DNA of 64,000 nt from Geobacter sp. (GCA_016177775.1 JACOUQ010000003.1:124001-188000), one strand, 5' to 3'. Numbered from the stretch's first letter, positions 15,985 through 23,421 are shown. Notes: a model not told the origin generated them from the sequence alone. Made by a program: numbers and translations.

Positions 15985-16482
15985 ATGTCCACCTATCTCA
16001 GAAATCTCTTCGGAGATGAAATCCCCCCGGAGAAAAAGAAAATAACAATCCTCTCAATCGAAGCCAAATACCGGAAAGAGGTGGTGCGGGAAGACGCACC
16101 TGCATGGGTGTCCAAGCGCTTCACGTCGGCAAGTCAGGTCTTTGAGATGTTCTATGACCTCCGGCTGGAAGCGAAGGAGCATTTCATTGTGTTGCACCTG
16201 GACGGCAAGAACAGGATCGCCTGTCTCGACAGGGTATCGGTGGGCTCTTTGAACCAGTCCATCGTTCACCCGAGGGAGGTTTTCAAAACAGCCTGTCTGT
16301 CCAGTGCTGCAGCTATCCTGCTCCTCCACAACCACCCCACCGGCGATACTGCACCGTCCCGTGAGGACTTGGAGATTACCCGGCGCATCAAAGAAGCGGG
16401 CGATCTCCTCGGCATCAAGGTACTCGACCACATCATCATCGGCGACAGTTACCTGAGCTTCGCCGAACAAGGCCTTATCTGA
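15985..16482 (+). CDS. radC: RadC-family JAB/MPN-domain protein
   Basis: The 165-aa protein is a short RadC: it lacks the N-terminal helix-hairpin-helix of chromosomal RadC and consists mainly of the JAB/MPN domain. The JAMM zinc site is complete in HNHPTGDTAPSREDLEIT (H-x-H...D) at about residues 113-130, with the upstream Glu in LRLEAKEHFIVL. Short RadC proteins are very common on ICEs, plasmids and prophages next to anti-restriction and DNA-processing genes. The biochemical role remains unclear, and a DNA repair role is not established. It has its own leader. Confidence 0.93.
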   Translation: MSTYLRNLFGDEIPPEKKKITILSIEAKYRKEVVREDAPAWVSKRFTSASQVFEMFYDLRLEAKEHFIVLHLDGKNRIACLDRVSVGSLNQSIVHPREVFKTACLSSAAAILLLHNHPTGDTAPSREDLEITRRIKEAGDLLGIKVLDHIIIGDSYLSFAEQGLI

Positions 16483-16490
16483 CAACCCGT

Positions 16491-16552
16491 CAGGGGCATG
16501 ATCTCCCTGCGGGGGCCTTGTTCCCTGTCCAGCAAAAACAGAGGAGACAAGC
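16491..16552 (+). promoter_or_regulatory. SD-pairing leader of the 16553 gene
   Basis: CAGGGG (16491-16496) pairs with TTCCCTG (16521-16527), with an inner CTCCCTGCGGGGG hairpin. CTTGT plus TCC (16517-16524) can pair with GGA plus ACAAG (16543-16551), the Shine-Dalgarno and spacer of the gene at 16553, with a small internal bulge. Confidence 0.55.
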
Positions 16553-16993
16553 ATGAACATCGAAAATGACTGCGCACTCACGCCTTCCACAAAGAAACTT
16601 ATCATTCCAATATCCGACAACAGCGACTTCTTCGAAGCAGCCGATTTTGCCGTAATCGAACTGGATGCGGCCAGGATCAACCGCATCAGGAAGCTCTCGG
16701 CAGTTGTGAGGGGCCTGGAGGTGTACAGGATCTCCGAGTTCAGCAACGACTGCGAGTTCATGGTCGCCGATTATGAAGCTGACCTGGAAAACGGGAAGTT
16801 TGCCATGAAGGAATTCGAGGGGCGGTCGGAATGCAACACACTCAACGTCACCGATAACGACTTCTTCTGGTCGGGATACTACAAGCACACCTCCGTCCGG
16901 TGGGAATCCGCATCGGTGCCGCTTACTGCCCTCGATGAAGACGGCGACTACGACGTACGGGAAGAGGTCGGCGATGAACAGGAGGCTGTCTAA
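16553..16993 (+). CDS. Hypothetical acidic protein, 146 aa
   Basis: ATG 16553 after AGAGGAGACAAGC. The protein is acidic (predicted low pI), soluble and probably alpha/beta, with strands KLIIPISDNSDFF and FAVIELDA near the N terminus and an acidic tail. The final A of its TAA stop is the first base of the next ATG, so the pair is translationally coupled. No family is recognised; it has the look of small ICE-encoded proteins of unknown role. Confidence 0.55.
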   Translation: MNIENDCALTPSTKKLIIPISDNSDFFEAADFAVIELDAARINRIRKLSAVVRGLEVYRISEFSNDCEFMVADYEADLENGKFAMKEFEGRSECNTLNVTDNDFFWSGYYKHTSVRWESASVPLTALDEDGDYDVREEVGDEQEAV

Positions 16994-17307
16994 TGGCTGA
17001 CCTGCAAATCGCCCAAACAATTCTTGCCCAACTCGGCGGCCGGAGATTTATTACCATGACCGGCGCCGGGGATTTTATCGGTGGCGACAACTTCCTCATG
17101 TTCAGCCTGCCGGCAGGGTTTGCCAAGGAAGGTATCAACAAAATCAGGATTACACTGGACTGGACTGATACCTACATCTTTGAGGCCTTGAAGGTCTATC
17201 GTGGACCTGAATTGAAATCCGAGAGCATCGAGAAACTGGATTATGTCTACGCCGATGACCTGGAAGAGATTTTCACCAGGGTCACCGGCCTGGACACCCA
17301 CCTCTGA
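16993..17307 (+). CDS. Hypothetical protein, 104 aa
   Basis: ATG 16993 shares a base with the TAA of the previous gene, and no leader hairpin precedes it. Residues 1-50 contain ILAQLGGRRFITMTGA and LMFSLPAG, then a strand-rich middle (NKIRITLDWTDTYIFEALKV). A protein with this opening (AxxILxQLGGxRFIxMTGA) is a common uncharacterised gene of ICEs and plasmids, which supports a genuine gene. Function unknown. Confidence 0.65.
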   Translation: MADLQIAQTILAQLGGRRFITMTGAGDFIGGDNFLMFSLPAGFAKEGINKIRITLDWTDTYIFEALKVYRGPELKSESIEKLDYVYADDLEEIFTRVTGLDTHL

Positions 17308-17324
17308 ACAGTTTCAATCCCAAC

Positions 17325-17383
17325 GGGGAGACTAACTCCCCGACAAGGGGGTCCGTCTCCCCGAGAAAAAAAGGAGACAGACC
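17325..17383 (+). promoter_or_regulatory. SD-pairing leader of the 17386 gene
   Basis: GGGGAGAC (17325-17332) is perfectly complementary to GTCTCCCC (17355-17362), with an inner CTCCCC...GGGGG hairpin. GGTCCGTCTCC (17350-17360) also pairs at 10 of 11 positions with GGAGACAGACC (17373-17383), the Shine-Dalgarno and spacer of the gene at 17386. This copy shows the mutually exclusive pairing very clearly. Confidence 0.7.
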
Positions 17384-17385
17384 AA

Positions 17386-18258
17386 ATGACAGACTACCTG
17401 AGCCAATCAATTTTCCAACCATCCATTCCCAAGCAGTTGATAACCGATGAGGACAGGCGATTCTTCGATGCCTTCAGCATCAGCATTGAACACGATGGAG
17501 ACGACAAGGTCTACCTCTATGCGGAAGACTGGTGTACTGCCGGTGTTCTTGCTGGTGAAGATCCCAAGGATGACATCGAACTCAGTGAGGATGATCTTTA
17601 CGCCAGATTTCAGGAAATCATTCGCCGCTCCAACGGCGAACTTCCCTGGATCCTCAAGGAAAGCTCCTATTCGTGTTCCAGGATGCGGCCGGACGGTTTC
17701 GGCGGCAGTGCGGTTTTCATAACCGCTGATGACGTGCAGTTTTGCAATACGTCATCCTGGCTGGAACAACGGAAACATGAGGCCGAAACCGGGGATATCG
17801 GCCCGGAAACGGATGACTCGTACCTTCCTCTACTCAGGGAGGTATTCCAGGCGCTCACGACTGACGACGCCGGGAATGCTCTCGACATCGAAACCCTGCG
17901 CCGCTGTGCGGCCGACACAACGTCTTCAGGAAAGCTCGCCAGCATTGCCTGGAAGATCCATCGGGTAATCGGTTCAAAAGAGCAGGACGGACCACGTTGC
18001 CGGGCATGTGACGGCAATCTGGAATTGTCCCGCACCGACACTCTGTTAGGTATCGACAGGGAAATCTACTGCTGCATGGATTGTGAAGAGAGCTACATCC
18101 GGGAGCTGACGGAAGCGGACAGCCCACTCGAGAGAGCCGTCAAATGCGTCGGCTGCGGCAATCTGATTATCCAAAGCAGCGCCCGCATCTTCTACCAGAG
18201 CGACGACTTCGCCCATTTCATCGGTGAGTGCTGCTGGGATGAGCGGCTGCGAGCCTGA
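17386..18258 (+). CDS. Zinc-ribbon hypothetical protein, 290 aa
   Basis: ATG 17386 follows AAAGGAGACAGACCAA. The C-terminal third carries CxxC pairs CRAC (about residue 205), CCMDCEE (about 226) and CVGCGN (about 255) plus a late CC pair, consistent with two treble-clef or ribbon zinc sites. The N-terminal half is acidic and has no known motif. The protein may bind nucleic acid or act as an adaptor, but this is only inferred from the zinc ribbons. It is monocistronic between two leaders. Confidence 0.6.
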   Translation: MTDYLSQSIFQPSIPKQLITDEDRRFFDAFSISIEHDGDDKVYLYAEDWCTAGVLAGEDPKDDIELSEDDLYARFQEIIRRSNGELPWILKESSYSCSRMRPDGFGGSAVFITADDVQFCNTSSWLEQRKHEAETGDIGPETDDSYLPLLREVFQALTTDDAGNALDIETLRRCAADTTSSGKLASIAWKIHRVIGSKEQDGPRCRACDGNLELSRTDTLLGIDREIYCCMDCEESYIRELTEADSPLERAVKCVGCGNLIIQSSARIFYQSDDFAHFIGECCWDERLRA

Positions 18259-18275
18259 TATCAAATCAACCATCA

Positions 18276-18290
18276 AGGGGAGAGTCCCCT
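18276..18290 (+). promoter_or_regulatory. Short leader hairpin of the 18310 gene
   Basis: AGGGGAGAGTCCCCT forms a short stem (AGGGGA/TCCCCT). It is the shortest copy of the leader series, lacking the inner hairpin and the SD-complementary segment. Confidence 0.4.
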
Positions 18291-18309
18291 GACCAACAGG
18301 AGATGAACT

Positions 18310-18582
18310 ATGTACACGAAAGGACCATTGGAAATAAGAAGGGTTGATGGCGCAGGCTTCATCGCCATAGCCCGTGTCGGCTTCATGCCCCATGCCTCTG
18401 TATATGCATGCGGGGCAAACAATCAGCCGATCAACGAGACCGTAGAAGCTGATGCACGGCTTTACGCGACCTCACCGAAACTGCTGGAAGCCGCCGAACA
18501 ATTGATCGAGACCTGGAATCACGGCGACATTAGCGAAGCGGTCAAACGCCTGGCGGATGTCGTTGCCGAGGCAAAAGGTTAA
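18310..18582 (+). CDS. Small phage/ICE-type hypothetical protein, 90 aa
   Basis: ATG 18310 after CAACAGGAGATGAACT. The segment EADARLYATSPKLLEAAEQL matches a motif recurrent in short phage and ICE proteins (NARLIAxAPxLLEAL). These are small, soluble proteins usually encoded near DNA-metabolism genes with no assigned function. The N-terminal half is strand-rich (GPLEIRRVDGAGFIAIARVG). Confidence 0.65.
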   Translation: MYTKGPLEIRRVDGAGFIAIARVGFMPHASVYACGANNQPINETVEADARLYATSPKLLEAAEQLIETWNHGDISEAVKRLADVVAEAKG

Positions 18583-18601
18583 CCAACAATGCCAACCCAA
18601 A

Positions 18602-18663
18602 AGGGGGCGGAACATTTCCCCTCGAAGGGAGTTCTGCCCCCTAACAATCAAAGGAGTCAGAAC
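18602..18663 (+). promoter_or_regulatory. SD-pairing leader of the 18664 gene
   Basis: AGGGGGCGGAAC (18602-18613) pairs over all 12 positions (one G-U) with GTTCTGCCCCCT (18631-18642), enclosing TTCCCC...GGGAG. The same 3' arm pairs at 10 of 12 positions with AGGAGTCAGAAC (18652-18663), the Shine-Dalgarno and spacer. The gene-specific CAGAAC just before the ATG is matched by GTTCTG in the arm, unlike any other copy. Confidence 0.7.
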
Positions 18664-19059
18664 ATGGCAAGAGATCTTCTTCTGGAAATAATCGAGGCCT
18701 TTCCCCAGGCCGATCCCGCAAGCGAATTCTACAACGAGGAAATCAACGGCTGTGAGGCCGTGAACTTCCTCTCCCAGCTCATTCCCCAGATTCGGGAATA
18801 CCTCGACGCACCGCCACCCAAGGTGGCAGTCGTTATGGATGGCGGGCTGGTACAGTGCGTGACCGCCGATCGTCCGAACGACATCCCGCCGATTATCTTC
18901 ATGGTTATCGACTATGACACGGACGGCTCAACTCCGGAAGAAACGGTAAAGGTTCCGCAAGGGGATGGGGATATATCGGAGGCTTTTGCACGAGTAGAGG
19001 AACTCGGCCAGGCTAAAATCGACCTTGACGCTGTTCTCGAACAACTCAAGGAGGAATAA
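18664..19059 (+). CDS. Hypothetical ICE protein, 131 aa
   Basis: ATG 18664 was chosen over an upstream in-frame start because it follows AAAGGAGTCAG; the upstream start would place the leader inside the coding region. The protein has a helical N-terminal half and a conserved-looking strand segment KVAVVMDGGLVQCV...FMVIDYDTDG, a pattern I associate with small proteins on conjugative elements. The C terminus is a charged helix. Function unknown. Confidence 0.65.
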   Translation: MARDLLLEIIEAFPQADPASEFYNEEINGCEAVNFLSQLIPQIREYLDAPPPKVAVVMDGGLVQCVTADRPNDIPPIIFMVIDYDTDGSTPEETVKVPQGDGDISEAFARVEELGQAKIDLDAVLEQLKEE

Positions 19060-19077
19060 CCTGGATGATCGTCATAC

Positions 19078-19110
19078 GGGGAGAGACAACTGCGCTCCCC
19101 GCATGGGGAA
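19078..19110 (+). promoter_or_regulatory. Leader hairpin of the TSCPD-primase cluster
   Basis: The GGGGAGAGAC segment (19078-19087) is followed by a CTCCCCGCATGGGGAA hairpin (19095-19110). The outer 3' arm is degenerate, and alternative pairing with the Shine-Dalgarno ACAGGAGGAC is not clear. By position it is the last member of the series. Confidence 0.45.
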
Positions 19111-19134
19111 AGCGTCAATTACAGGAGGACAGAT

Positions 19135-19530
19135 ATGAGCCTGAAAACACCACGCCCGGCCGCCGCACCGGGTTACACCATTCAACGACGATCACACTGC
19201 GGCAAGATTTTCGTGACCGTCACCTCCCAGGAAGGGAAACCTTTCGAGGTCTTCATCCGATTCGGCAAAGCAGGCGGCTGCGGTTCGGCAATGGCCGACG
19301 GCATCGCCCGGCTGGTCTCCTACGGACTTCGGTCCGGACTGGAGGCGCAGGATGCGGTCAAGGCCCTGTCGGGCATTTCATGCCACCAGGGGCCGAAGAC
19401 ATGTCTCAACGAAGTGGCATCGGCGATCAGGCTGGTATTGAAGCATCTGGAAACGGGTGCGGACTTGAACAGCCTGATCGAGGATGAGGAGTTTGCCACC
19501 GCGAACTCCATGGAGGTTGCTTCCCCATGA
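19135..19530 (+). CDS. Stand-alone TSCPD-domain protein
   Basis: This 131-aa protein matches the TSCPD domain, which is normally the C-terminal zinc-binding region of vitamin B12-dependent ribonucleotide reductase: RRSHCGKIFVTVTSQEGKPF followed by IRFGKAGGCGSAMADGIARL. Cys residues at HCGK and GGCGS, plus ISCHQG and TCLNE later, could bind zinc. Stand-alone copies are found on phages and mobile elements with unknown roles. It overlaps the primase start by 4 bases (ATGA), so the two are translationally coupled. Confidence 0.75.
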   Translation: MSLKTPRPAAAPGYTIQRRSHCGKIFVTVTSQEGKPFEVFIRFGKAGGCGSAMADGIARLVSYGLRSGLEAQDAVKALSGISCHQGPKTCLNEVASAIRLVLKHLETGADLNSLIEDEEFATANSMEVASP

Positions 19531-20819
19531 AAATGATACCTGACAATATAAAGAGGGAGATCCTCGCCTACGGAGCGGAAAATATCGTCTCCATAATCGG
19601 GGAATACGTCCCTCTAAGGAAAACAGCGCGGGCCTATGTAGCATGCTGTCCCTTTCATGCGGAGAAGACGCCATCTTTTACCGCCGATCCCGGCCGGAAA
19701 ACATGGCACTGTTTCGGTTCCTGCGGAGAAGGAGGAGATGTCGCCAAGTTTCTGATGAAGATTGACGGCATCTCTTTCCCTGTCGCCCTCGAACGCCTCG
19801 CCATAAGAGGAGGCATCACCATTCCTAATTATGACAGCGGGGAGGAAAGGGAACGGAGGGGCATGCTGAATGTCCTGGCAAAGGTACAGCGGTTCTACCA
19901 CAACAGCCTGCTGAAAAATCAGAATGGCGCAAAGGCATACGTCGGGACCCGGATGACCGATACAATGGTCAGACAGTTCGGGATCGGCTTCGCACCTGTC
20001 GGCGGGAAAGTCCTCGTGGATTATCTCGACAAGGAAAGACTCCCGCTCAGTGTCGCGGAGAAGGCCGGGCTGATACGGAAAGACGCCGCGGGCAACTACC
20101 GCGACACCTTCCGGGGGCGCGTGATGTTCCCCATCAAGGATAAAGCGGGATACATCATCGCCTTTGCCGGACGAACGATCAGTGCGACAAAATCACGATG
20201 CAAATACATCAACAGCCCGGAAACGCCTCTTTTCAGGAAGTCGGCAACTCTCTTCGGGTTGGACGGCGCCATCGAGGCAATGAAGCTAAAAGGTGAGGTC
20301 TACGTGGTCGAAGGCTACATCGACCTCATGCAGATGTGGTCTGCCGGCATCAACAACGTCGTTGCCACCTGCGGGACGGCGTTTACCAGGGAGCACGCAG
20401 CCCTTCTGAAGCGCTACGTCCGGCGCCTGAACCTGATGTTCGATGGTGACGACGCCGGTAGAAAGGCTCTCCAGAAAAGCATCCTGCTGGCTGTAAAGGA
20501 AGAGATGAAGGCCAGTGTCTTCATCTTCCCGGAAGGCCAGGACCCTGATTCTTTCTACAGGAATGCCGGCAAAACAGAAACCCTCATCACCATGTCCGGA
20601 TTCGACTTCCTGAAGCAGTCCGGCGTTGAAATGAATGCCACGATGCAGAACCTCCACCGCCTTGAGCGGTTGGAGACTGGGTTCGCGTACATGGCAAAAA
20701 CAATACCCGGTGTCGCCAGGCTGCTGGCCAAGCGGGGGAACCTGGGCGAGCTTTTCTGCCCGGAGATCCTCCCGATCATCGAGGAAACCATTAACCATCA
20801 TGGAGGACTACGAAAATGA
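19527..20819 (+). CDS. dnaG: DnaG-type primase lacking the helicase-binding domain
   Basis: The 430-aa protein has an N-terminal CHC2 zinc domain (CPFHAEKTPSF, then WHCFGSCGEGGD), the RNA polymerase domain with GRVMFPIKD and FAGRTI, and a TOPRIM fold with VVEGYIDLMQ and LMFDGDDAGRKA carrying the metal-binding Glu and DxD. Chromosomal DnaG is near 580-600 aa; the shortfall is the C-terminal DnaB-interacting domain, of which only a short helical remnant is present. The element therefore probably primes its own complementary-strand synthesis after conjugation, or recruits the host helicase in another way. It is coupled to the TSCPD gene and to the lipoprotein gene downstream (ATGA at 20816). Confidence 0.92.
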   Translation: MKMIPDNIKREILAYGAENIVSIIGEYVPLRKTARAYVACCPFHAEKTPSFTADPGRKTWHCFGSCGEGGDVAKFLMKIDGISFPVALERLAIRGGITIPNYDSGEERERRGMLNVLAKVQRFYHNSLLKNQNGAKAYVGTRMTDTMVRQFGIGFAPVGGKVLVDYLDKERLPLSVAEKAGLIRKDAAGNYRDTFRGRVMFPIKDKAGYIIAFAGRTISATKSRCKYINSPETPLFRKSATLFGLDGAIEAMKLKGEVYVVEGYIDLMQMWSAGINNVVATCGTAFTREHAALLKRYVRRLNLMFDGDDAGRKALQKSILLAVKEEMKASVFIFPEGQDPDSFYRNAGKTETLITMSGFDFLKQSGVEMNATMQNLHRLERLETGFAYMAKTIPGVARLLAKRGNLGELFCPEILPIIEETINHHGGLRK

Positions 20820-21091
20820 GAAAGACAAATGCAATTCTGATGATAGTTGCGGCGATGTTTCTGGGCGGCTGCAGTCACAGCCAGTGGGCCAGCGTAGAAC
20901 TTGCGACCCAAGGGGCTTCCTGGTTGAACCCCGTCGCCACGGTCGTTCATATGACCGCCAGCGCCGGCAGGGCCATGACCGATCCTCAAGAAGAGCTGCG
21001 GGAAAAGGTGCAGCAACGCGAAGAGGAAAAGAAAAAGGAGTCATCTCCGGATCAGTCGCAGCCGGGCCCGCCTCGAACTGAGATGAAGTAA
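20816..21091 (+). CDS. Small lipoprotein, 91 aa
   Basis: The N terminus MRKTNAILMIVAAMFLGGCS is a typical lipoprotein signal with lipobox LGGC (Cys19). The mature part is about 70 residues, ending in a charged stretch (LREKVQQREEEKKKE) and a Pro-rich tail. Ser at +2 favours outer-membrane sorting. It is coupled to the primase by an ATGA overlap. The role is unknown; small lipoproteins on conjugative elements sometimes serve entry exclusion, which is only a possibility here. Confidence 0.75.
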   Translation: MRKTNAILMIVAAMFLGGCSHSQWASVELATQGASWLNPVATVVHMTASAGRAMTDPQEELREKVQQREEEKKKESSPDQSQPGPPRTEMK

Positions 21092-21127
21092 CGGGTTAAG
21101 AGGGTGGCCAGTCTGCCCTTTTAGATA

Positions 21128-21226
21128 AGGGGGAGCGGCGCTTCGTGCGCCCTCCCCTACCCTCTCCCCTCGCCCAAGAGGGTTCCCCGGAGCCTCCGTA
21201 ATCACGGTGGTTGCGGGGAGCCCTTT
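21128..21226 (+). promoter_or_regulatory. Two strong hairpins, terminator or leader of the 45-aa gene
   Basis: GGGGAG...GGCGC pairs with GCGCC..CTCCCC around TTCGT (about 21128-21157). A second hairpin pairs GGGTTCCCCG with CGGGGAGCCC (about 21180-21221) and is followed by TTTT. The second could terminate the + operon. The pair also resembles the leader series seen upstream, placed before the small gene at 21262. Confidence 0.5.
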
Positions 21227-21261
21227 TGGGCGCCAATCACACTGATAAGGGGGAGATGGCC

Positions 21262-21399
21262 ATGACGGTAAAAGCACGGATAAACGGCAGGGAGTATTCA
21301 CTTTCGTGGGAGGAATTCGAGAAGGCCTTACTGAGGAATGATCTTTCAGGCGGTCAGATCGAGGTTATTTCCATTTTCACGGGAATGAGACCCTGCTAG
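21262..21399 (+). CDS. Small hypothetical protein, 45 aa
   Basis: ATG 21262 (ATG 21256 is also possible) follows AAGGGGGAG. The translation begins MTVKARINGREYSLSWEEFE, which reads as a beta hairpin and helix, and ends ISIFTGMRPC. It is the last + gene before the convergent terminator. Reality is supported by the ribosome binding site and acceptable codon use only. Confidence 0.45.
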   Translation: MTVKARINGREYSLSWEEFEKALLRNDLSGGQIEVISIFTGMRPC

Positions 21400-21436
21400 A
21401 GTCTTCAGGTTGGATGATGCCCGTCCGGCCTGGATA

Positions 21437-21463
21437 GAGGCGGCCCTTGTGGCCGCCTTTTTC
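21437..21463. terminator. Convergent terminator between backbone and defence island
   Basis: AGGCGGCC and GGCCGCCT pair perfectly (8 bp) around CTTGT, followed by TTTTT. It lies between the last + gene and the stop codon of the minus-strand gene at 21463, marking the junction of the element backbone with the defence island. Confidence 0.85.
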
Positions 21464-22887
21464 TATTTGTTCGCTGACGGTATGGATATCTCAGGAAACA
21501 GGAAAAAGAACAGTTTATCATAACGCCGGTTTTGCCTGAACTCAATGGAATTGCCATCAATTCCTCGCTTGATAGTCATGCCCTTCTTTGTCCAGCTTTC
21601 GTGATCCTTGCCGCGAGATTTCTTTTTCCGCTCCGCGTCCCTATCCTGGGCGAGCAGTTTCTCCCAATTACCGTAATGCTGCAAGACCCTTCCAAAGTGC
21701 CACAGAAACTGTTTGCCATGGATGTATGAGTGATTAGCCACTTCAAGGAGAGTCTTGTAACCCGTCAGAACACCTTCGCCGGCCTTGGCGCTCAAAACCA
21801 TCTGGGTAAAACGGGCAATCTCACGATCTTGGCGTTCCGGGATCAAGATGTCATGGTTCGACAAGTTGTTCCTGATCTGCCTATATTCTCTTTCAGGATC
21901 TTCACACTCGCCATTATGAAACTTAATCCAGAATTCCACATACCGTTCTCGGAGTTTATCTTCTTCTCGCTCCCAGGCAACCTTCCCAGCAGTTTCAAGT
22001 AACCTTGCTTTTTCCCCCTTGTAGTCATACCAGTATACCCTTTGATTGCAAATATCGGTTGTCAGCTCGTCGAAGCCAACTAAACGTTCACGCCAGACAT
22101 CCGTAACGCTTACACATTCCAGTACTGGTTCGTAATAGCAGCATCGGAAAACAAGTTTACCCTGTTCACGGGAAAGGCGCAGCGTTTCTTCATCGACCAC
22201 GAACAGATTGGAATTGTTATTGTAAAAAAGATCGTCTTGATACTGTCGGGGGTCTGTGCCGCTTGCATCCTTGAATATCCAGAAAAGAAGGGCATTTTCT
22301 TTAAGATAGAACTCGCGTCGGGCTGCAATAACCTTGAGATACGTTGACGAGAGCTGGATCTCAAAAGCAATTTTCAGGCTGTTTCCGGCGTCACTCTTAC
22401 GAACTGCTGCTATGTCAGGTCTGCGCCATTTTTTTTCATCTGTCGCACCATACCAATTTTTTTCTTCTCTGGTCAGTTGCGGATCGAAATCTGGATCCAC
22501 GTCAACGCTCGATCGCAAAAGACTTTTTACCAATTTGTGGTCCGGACCCTCTTTCTGGCCATTATATCGCATACTGTCAATGCGGCCGGTGTCCAGTCTC
22601 CTTCTTTTCTCGTTGTACGGGCAGTCCTTGTCACTATCCTCTGAAACATGAACAAAATGGAACCTTCCGGTGTCGAGGTGCTTTCGGGGATACGCGGGGG
22701 TATGGCAGGCAGCGCAGATAATGTTGGGCTCCCCTCTCTTTATTGCATCAAAAACTCTCAGCCGGATCTGAGCTATGTCTCGTGCGGAAGCGAACACATA
22801 TTCACCGGCTCGATACTCGCGTCCATCGGCCTGGTCGATGACATACTCAATGAGCGGCTCATCAACTAGAACGAACCCTTTACTCAC
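21463..22887 (-). CDS. CoiA-like / DUF6035 family putative nuclease
   Basis: A GTG start at 22887 with GAGGGGGG upstream gives 474 aa. A central PD-(D/E)XK-like core is visible: RRPDIAAVR (about residue 163) then LKIAFEIQLSSTY (about 177-189, Glu-x-Gln variant), followed by a helix ARREFY. An N-terminal Cys-rich segment (CAACHTPAYPRKH and later CPY) may bind zinc. This is the layout of CoiA-like and DUF6035 proteins. The C-terminal 200 residues are charged and helical. It ends the minus-strand island and sits 78 bases from the ubiquitin-like operon, so it may be its last gene or an independent defence nuclease. Confidence 0.65.
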   Translation of the reverse strand: MSKGFVLVDEPLIEYVIDQADGREYRAGEYVFASARDIAQIRLRVFDAIKRGEPNIICAACHTPAYPRKHLDTGRFHFVHVSEDSDKDCPYNEKRRRLDTGRIDSMRYNGQKEGPDHKLVKSLLRSSVDVDPDFDPQLTREEKNWYGATDEKKWRRPDIAAVRKSDAGNSLKIAFEIQLSSTYLKVIAARREFYLKENALLFWIFKDASGTDPRQYQDDLFYNNNSNLFVVDEETLRLSREQGKLVFRCCYYEPVLECVSVTDVWRERLVGFDELTTDICNQRVYWYDYKGEKARLLETAGKVAWEREEDKLRERYVEFWIKFHNGECEDPEREYRQIRNNLSNHDILIPERQDREIARFTQMVLSAKAGEGVLTGYKTLLEVANHSYIHGKQFLWHFGRVLQHYGNWEKLLAQDRDAERKKKSRGKDHESWTKKGMTIKRGIDGNSIEFRQNRRYDKLFFFLFPEISIPSANK

Positions 22888-22965
22888 TATTCCCCCCTCA
22901 TGGCAAGAGATGAAAGTACTTTGCTTTCTCTGTTAAGGAGCCTTTGATTTCCATATTCCGCACAC

Positions 22966-23421
22966 TCATGCCAAACGGGGGTTTGAGTAGTGGTCTGGCT
23001 CAGCTACCCATGGTTCAATGCCTGAGTTGCTGCACCAATGAACTCGCCCATCCTTTATCCAAAAATGACTGCAACACCCCTTGTTTTGCCAAACCGATGG
23101 ATGAAGCGATGGCCGGCCTGATTTTGTTTTTTCCACGGTCCAACTTGGTTTGTGGATTTTTTGGAGGGACAGGGAAATGACAGTGCCACAACCACAGGGA
23201 CATTTGAACATGGCCCAGTAAGGGTTGTTCTCGTGAACCACTGTAATGAACTCATCATCACCAATGGAGGCATTCTTCGGGGTCTTGTTTGCTACCAGAA
23301 GCGACTTAAAGTGCAACCGAGGTTCTGTGGTACACCGATTTATGTCTTCATGACGAGGAGTCCGAGTTCTTGATGAAAAGATGAATTTATATATTTTCCG
23401 AAACAAATCATAGAGTTGCAT
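22966..23421 (-). CDS. DUF6527 family protein of the ubiquitin-like operon
   Basis: The 151-aa protein has the family signature: FKCPCGCGTVISLSL (about residue 73), then PSLHPSVW and GCCSHFWIKDGRVHWC. The four or more Cys plus His residues suggest a zinc-binding treble clef. DUF6527 genes are typically the last gene in bacterial operons with Ubl, E2-like and E1-JAB proteins, so it may be an E3-like or accessory factor, but this is inference. It overlaps the E1-JAB gene by 14 bases. Confidence 0.8.
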   Translation of the reverse strand: MQLYDLFRKIYKFIFSSRTRTPRHEDINRCTTEPRLHFKSLLVANKTPKNASIGDDEFITVVHENNPYWAMFKCPCGCGTVISLSLQKIHKPSWTVEKTKSGRPSLHPSVWQNKGCCSHFWIKDGRVHWCSNSGIEPWVAEPDHYSNPRLA

